A stretch of DNA of 7,867 nt, from the NCBI GenBank assembly GCA_003542355.1, contig DPKU01000119.1:1-7867 (forward strand). The letters run 5' to 3'. Shown here in pieces: positions 5,905-7,867 of the stretch. Both the position numbers and the translations under genes were made by a program. The notes beneath the pieces are model-generated. The model had not been told where the DNA came from, did not search any database, and saw nothing but the letters and a program-made list of their open reading frames with translations. Origin of the DNA: Clostridiales bacterium. Lineage in GTDB: Bacteria; Bacillota; Clostridia; Peptostreptococcales; Anaerovoracaceae. Position 1 is the first letter of the stretch; every line of letters begins with the position of its first letter.

Positions 5905-6714
5905 TTATTGAAATGACAGGGTCTTATCGACGGAAGCCTTCACTGATTTCATGATGGTTCCTACAAAGGCGTCCTCTTCGAGGCTGGCCAGTGCGTCGAT
6001 CGTTACACCGCCCGGGGACGTCATGGTGTCGATTCTTTGCAGCGGGTGATCGCCTGTCAGCTCGAGCATCTGAGCCGCACCCAGGGTATTTTTGATCGTG
6101 ATGGCATAGGATTCCTCCCGGGAGAATCCGGTTCGTACGCCGGCTTGGATCAGTGCGTGCATCATCAGATACAGGTACATGGGACCGACGCAGCTGTAGG
6201 CCGTGAACAAATCGTACTTTGCTTCGTTCAGGAACATCACCTGCCCAAGAGCTTCCAGCATCCTTTGGATCAATTGCCGGTCCTCTGGACCAACATGAGC
6301 GTTTGCACAGGCGGCGGAAAATCCGTTCTGTGCTTTGATCAGCGTGTTGGGCATGATCCGTACGATCTTCTGTCCAGGGGCGGTATAAGAGGTCAGCGTT
6401 GCCAGATCCACACCAGCCACGATGGAAGCCAGGAGGATATCCTGATGTGCGGACAATATATCAGCAAGGCCTGCGCAGGCAGTGGCTGCATCCTGAGGGC
6501 GGACCGCCAGAAAGATCACGTCTGCAGAATGTGCCGATTTGGTGATGTCCTCCGCAGGTACGATGGAATAGGTGGTTTTCAGATGGATCAGGCGCTGGGG
6601 GACCACATCGCTTACGGATATGTGCTCCGGCGGAAACACGCCCTGCCGGAGCAATCCGCTGATGATCCCTTCGGCCATCTGGCCGCCTCCGACAAATAAA
6701 ATCTTCTTGTCCAT
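5905..6714 (-). CDS. proC: pyrroline-5-carboxylate reductase family protein (ProC-like)
   Basis: 269 residues, the normal length of ProC, which reduces 1-pyrroline-5-carboxylate to proline with NAD(P)H. The frame stays open upstream to an ATG at 6822, but the start at 6714 is chosen because MDKKILFVGGGQMAEGI is the conserved ProC beginning and AAGGAGG (minus strand, 6720-6726) sits five bases before it. The Rossmann motif is VGGGQMAEGI (8-17). The C-terminal dimer and substrate domain has MPNT (121-124), GAAQMLELTGDHP (212-224) and TSPGGVTIDAL (232-242), the ProC signature. Several spots depart from the consensus I know: MPNTL instead of MPNTP, SCVGPMY (174-180) where most have SGSGPAY, and VRPQD instead of KP at the cofactor side. 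The family is clear but the substrate could be something other than P5C. It is the first gene of a probable two-gene minus-strand unit with the PLP enzyme. Confidence 0.85.
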   Translation of the reverse strand: MDKKILFVGGGQMAEGIISGLLRQGVFPPEHISVSDVVPQRLIHLKTTYSIVPAEDITKSAHSADVIFLAVRPQDAATACAGLADILSAHQDILLASIVAGVDLATLTSYTAPGQKIVRIMPNTLIKAQNGFSAACANAHVGPEDRQLIQRMLEALGQVMFLNEAKYDLFTAYSCVGPMYLYLMMHALIQAGVRTGFSREESYAITIKNTLGAAQMLELTGDHPLQRIDTMTSPGGVTIDALASLEEDAFVGTIMKSVKASVDKTLSFQ

Positions 6715-6719
6715 AGGAC

Positions 6720-6726
6720 CCTCCTT
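6720..6726 (-). promoter_or_regulatory. ribosome binding site that sets the proC start
   Basis: On the minus strand this reads AAGGAGG, five bases before the ATG at 6714. It decides against the in-frame ATG at 6822, which would add 36 residues unlike any ProC and would have to start inside the opposite gene's start codon. Confidence 0.85.
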
Positions 6727-6767
6727 GTAGAAAAGAATGATCGGAAGTGATAGTATAAACGATAGAG

Positions 6768-6780
6768 TGTTACAATAACA
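6768..6780. promoter_or_regulatory. candidate operator palindrome in the divergent region
   Basis: TGTTA (6768-6772), CAA, TAACA (6776-6780) is a perfect 5-bp inverted repeat with a 3-base centre. It overlaps the possible plus-strand -10 box TACAAT and lies between two divergent genes, a usual position for a repressor site. No regulator gene is visible in the window, and a repeat this short can arise by chance. Confidence 0.3.
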
Positions 6781-6821
6781 GGATAGCACCGTTGTCTGAC
6801 GAAAGAAAGGAGAATTCAGCA

Positions 6822-7867
6822 ATGCCCGACAAAAAGTCTGCCGGTTTCAACAGTCGACTGGGCCTGATGATGACACTGATCGGTGGGTCTGTAGGGACGG
6901 GAAATATCTGGCGTTTTCCCCGCATGGCAGCCCTGAACGGGGGAGGCGCCTTTGTTATTGCCCTGATCATCGCCAGCTTTATCGTGGCTTTGCCGATCCT
7001 CAATGCGGAGATGCTGCTGGGGCGGGCAACCCGGCATTCCGGGGCCGGTGCCTTCCGCGATTTCATCGGAGAAAAATACACCTGGATGGGCACCTTCATG
7101 GTGTCGGTCTGCATGCTGATCACGGCGTACTACATGGCAATACTGGGCTGGGTGTTTCGTTATATCGGCATGTCTCTCACCGGAAGCTACCTGGGCGAGG
7201 ATCTGGCCCAGGTGTTTGACCGGACCGTCAACGGGAACCTGCTGACCTACATCTGGTTTGTGATACCCGTGCTCGTACTGGCGGTCGTTCTTTACAAGGG
7301 CATCGACAGCATCGAAAAGGTCAACATGTTTATGATACCGGCCCTGTTTCTGATCTGCGCCATCCTGGCGATTCGCGCCGTGACGCTGCCCGGTTCCCTG
7401 GAGGGCGTCAAATATTTTTTTAATATCGATTGGAATTATTTGGTCATTCCCACCACTTGGCTGAATGCGTTGTCCCAATGCTCCTGGTCCATCGGACCGG
7501 GGTTCTGTCTGACCTTGGCGTATGCGGTCTATACGCAGCCGAAGTCGGATCTGTCTTTGAATACATCGCTGCAGGTGTTTGGGAATCAGTCCTTTGCCAT
7601 GCTCGCCGGACTCATGGTCCTGCCCGCTGTGTTTGCGATGGCCCCTTCCAGTGCAGAGGCCTATGCTGCCTGTGCTTCGGGGAATCAGGGGCTTACGTTC
7701 ATCACGCTGACGGGGATGTTTCAGGACATGCCCGGGGGACGTGTTTTATCCGTGCTGTTCTTCACCGGACTGGCGTTTGCTGCCTTTACGTCGGCCATCG
7801 GCATGTGCAACGTGGGACAGACATTTTTGATGGATTTCGGGTGGAGTCGCAAAAAAGCAGTGATCGG
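6822..7867 (+). CDS. sodium-dependent NSS/SNF-family (SLC6, LeuT-like) transporter, 3' end cut off
   Basis: Bacterial member of the neurotransmitter:sodium symporter family, which imports amino acids or related compounds with Na+. 348 codons are visible of about 440-500 usual, and the frame is open to the last base. AAAGGAG (6806-6812) precedes the ATG by nine bases. The first membrane helix contains the hallmark GTGNIWRFP (25-33) followed by NGGGAF (39-44), the unwound substrate/sodium segment that in LeuT includes Asn27. Hydrophobic segments at about 43-63, 90-113, 142-158, 168-187, 207-233, 256-273 and 307-330 fit helices 2 to 8. AAFTSA (320-325) in helix 8 matches the LeuT Na2-site segment with Thr354 and Ser355, so the second sodium site looks intact. 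It is inferred to be at the cytoplasmic membrane. Substrate cannot be read from the sequence; the divergent neighbours (ProC-like reductase, PLP sulfur-amino-acid enzyme) make an amino acid plausible. Confidence 0.92.
   Translation, partial: MPDKKSAGFNSRLGLMMTLIGGSVGTGNIWRFPRMAALNGGGAFVIALIIASFIVALPILNAEMLLGRATRHSGAGAFRDFIGEKYTWMGTFMVSVCMLITAYYMAILGWVFRYIGMSLTGSYLGEDLAQVFDRTVNGNLLTYIWFVIPVLVLAVVLYKGIDSIEKVNMFMIPALFLICAILAIRAVTLPGSLEGVKYFFNIDWNYLVIPTTWLNALSQCSWSIGPGFCLTLAYAVYTQPKSDLSLNTSLQVFGNQSFAMLAGLMVLPAVFAMAPSSAEAYAACASGNQGLTFITLTGMFQDMPGGRVLSVLFFTGLAFAAFTSAIGMCNVGQTFLMDFGWSRKKAVI

Larger units (their letters stand above)
6715..6821. promoter_or_regulatory. divergent intergenic region between proC and the transporter gene
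   Basis: This 107-base, A/T-richer stretch must hold the promoters for both directions. Candidate -10 boxes are TATACT on the minus strand (6752-6757) overlapping TATAAA on the plus strand (6754-6759), and TACAAT on the plus strand (6771-6776). None has a convincing TTGACA-like partner at the right distance, so precise promoters cannot be named. Confidence 0.45.

Noticed and set aside
6715..6822. N-terminal extension of the proC-like gene to the ATG at 6822
   Set aside because: The extra 36 residues precede the canonical ProC start, and a full AAGGAGG sits five bases before ATG 6714.
6816..7478. 220-codon minus-strand open frame opposite the transporter
   Set aside because: His/Gln/Asp-rich composition without hydrophobic segments or motifs; the plus strand encodes an evident NSS transporter in frame from 6822.

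Overview
The window looks like a stretch of chromosome from an anaerobic, fermentative Firmicute, probably in class Clostridia. Three things suggest this: strong AAGGAGG-type ribosome binding sites before nearly every gene, a ThiI without a C-terminal rhodanese domain, and an acyl-CoA dehydrogenase/EtfB/ferredoxin-EtfA cluster of the electron-bifurcating type. Base composition is moderate, near half G+C by eye. The species cannot be named from the sequence alone. No mobile element, CRISPR array, tRNA or rRNA was seen.

Layout, plus strand: a thiI gene (tRNA 4-thiouridine / thiamine sulfur transfer) already running at base 1 and ending at 1184; a 142-base leader with a candidate promoter, two stem-loops and a possible tiny ORF; then a tight three-gene operon at 1327-4596 encoding an acyl-CoA dehydrogenase, EtfB, and an EtfA with two [4Fe-4S] ferredoxin motifs fused to its N terminus. 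The operon ends at a strong intrinsic terminator at 4608-4639. Layout, minus strand: a two-gene unit is read leftward toward the same terminator, a ProC-family pyrroline-5-carboxylate reductase-like gene (6714 to 5905) followed 39 bases later by a Cys/Met-metabolism PLP enzyme (5865 to 4660). At the right edge a sodium-dependent NSS/SNF-family transporter starts at 6822 on the plus strand, divergent from proC across 107 bases, and runs off the window.

The central operon has the gene order and fusion architecture of the caffeyl-CoA reductase complex CarCDE of Acetobacterium woodii. It is therefore expected to couple NADH oxidation to reduction of an enoyl-CoA and of ferredoxin. Its organic substrate is open: neither the butyrate-pathway genes (crt, hbd, thl) nor CoA-activation genes (carA, carB) are next to it within the window. 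The right-hand genes (NSS amino-acid transporter, ProC-like reductase, PLP sulfur-amino-acid enzyme) suggest amino-acid uptake and metabolism. Both the PLP enzyme and the ProC-like protein depart from family consensus at informative positions, so their exact reactions should not be assumed. I found no clearly undescribed system; the most notable items are the bifurcating triad of unknown substrate, the active-site substitutions in the PLP enzyme, and the structured leader of the triad.
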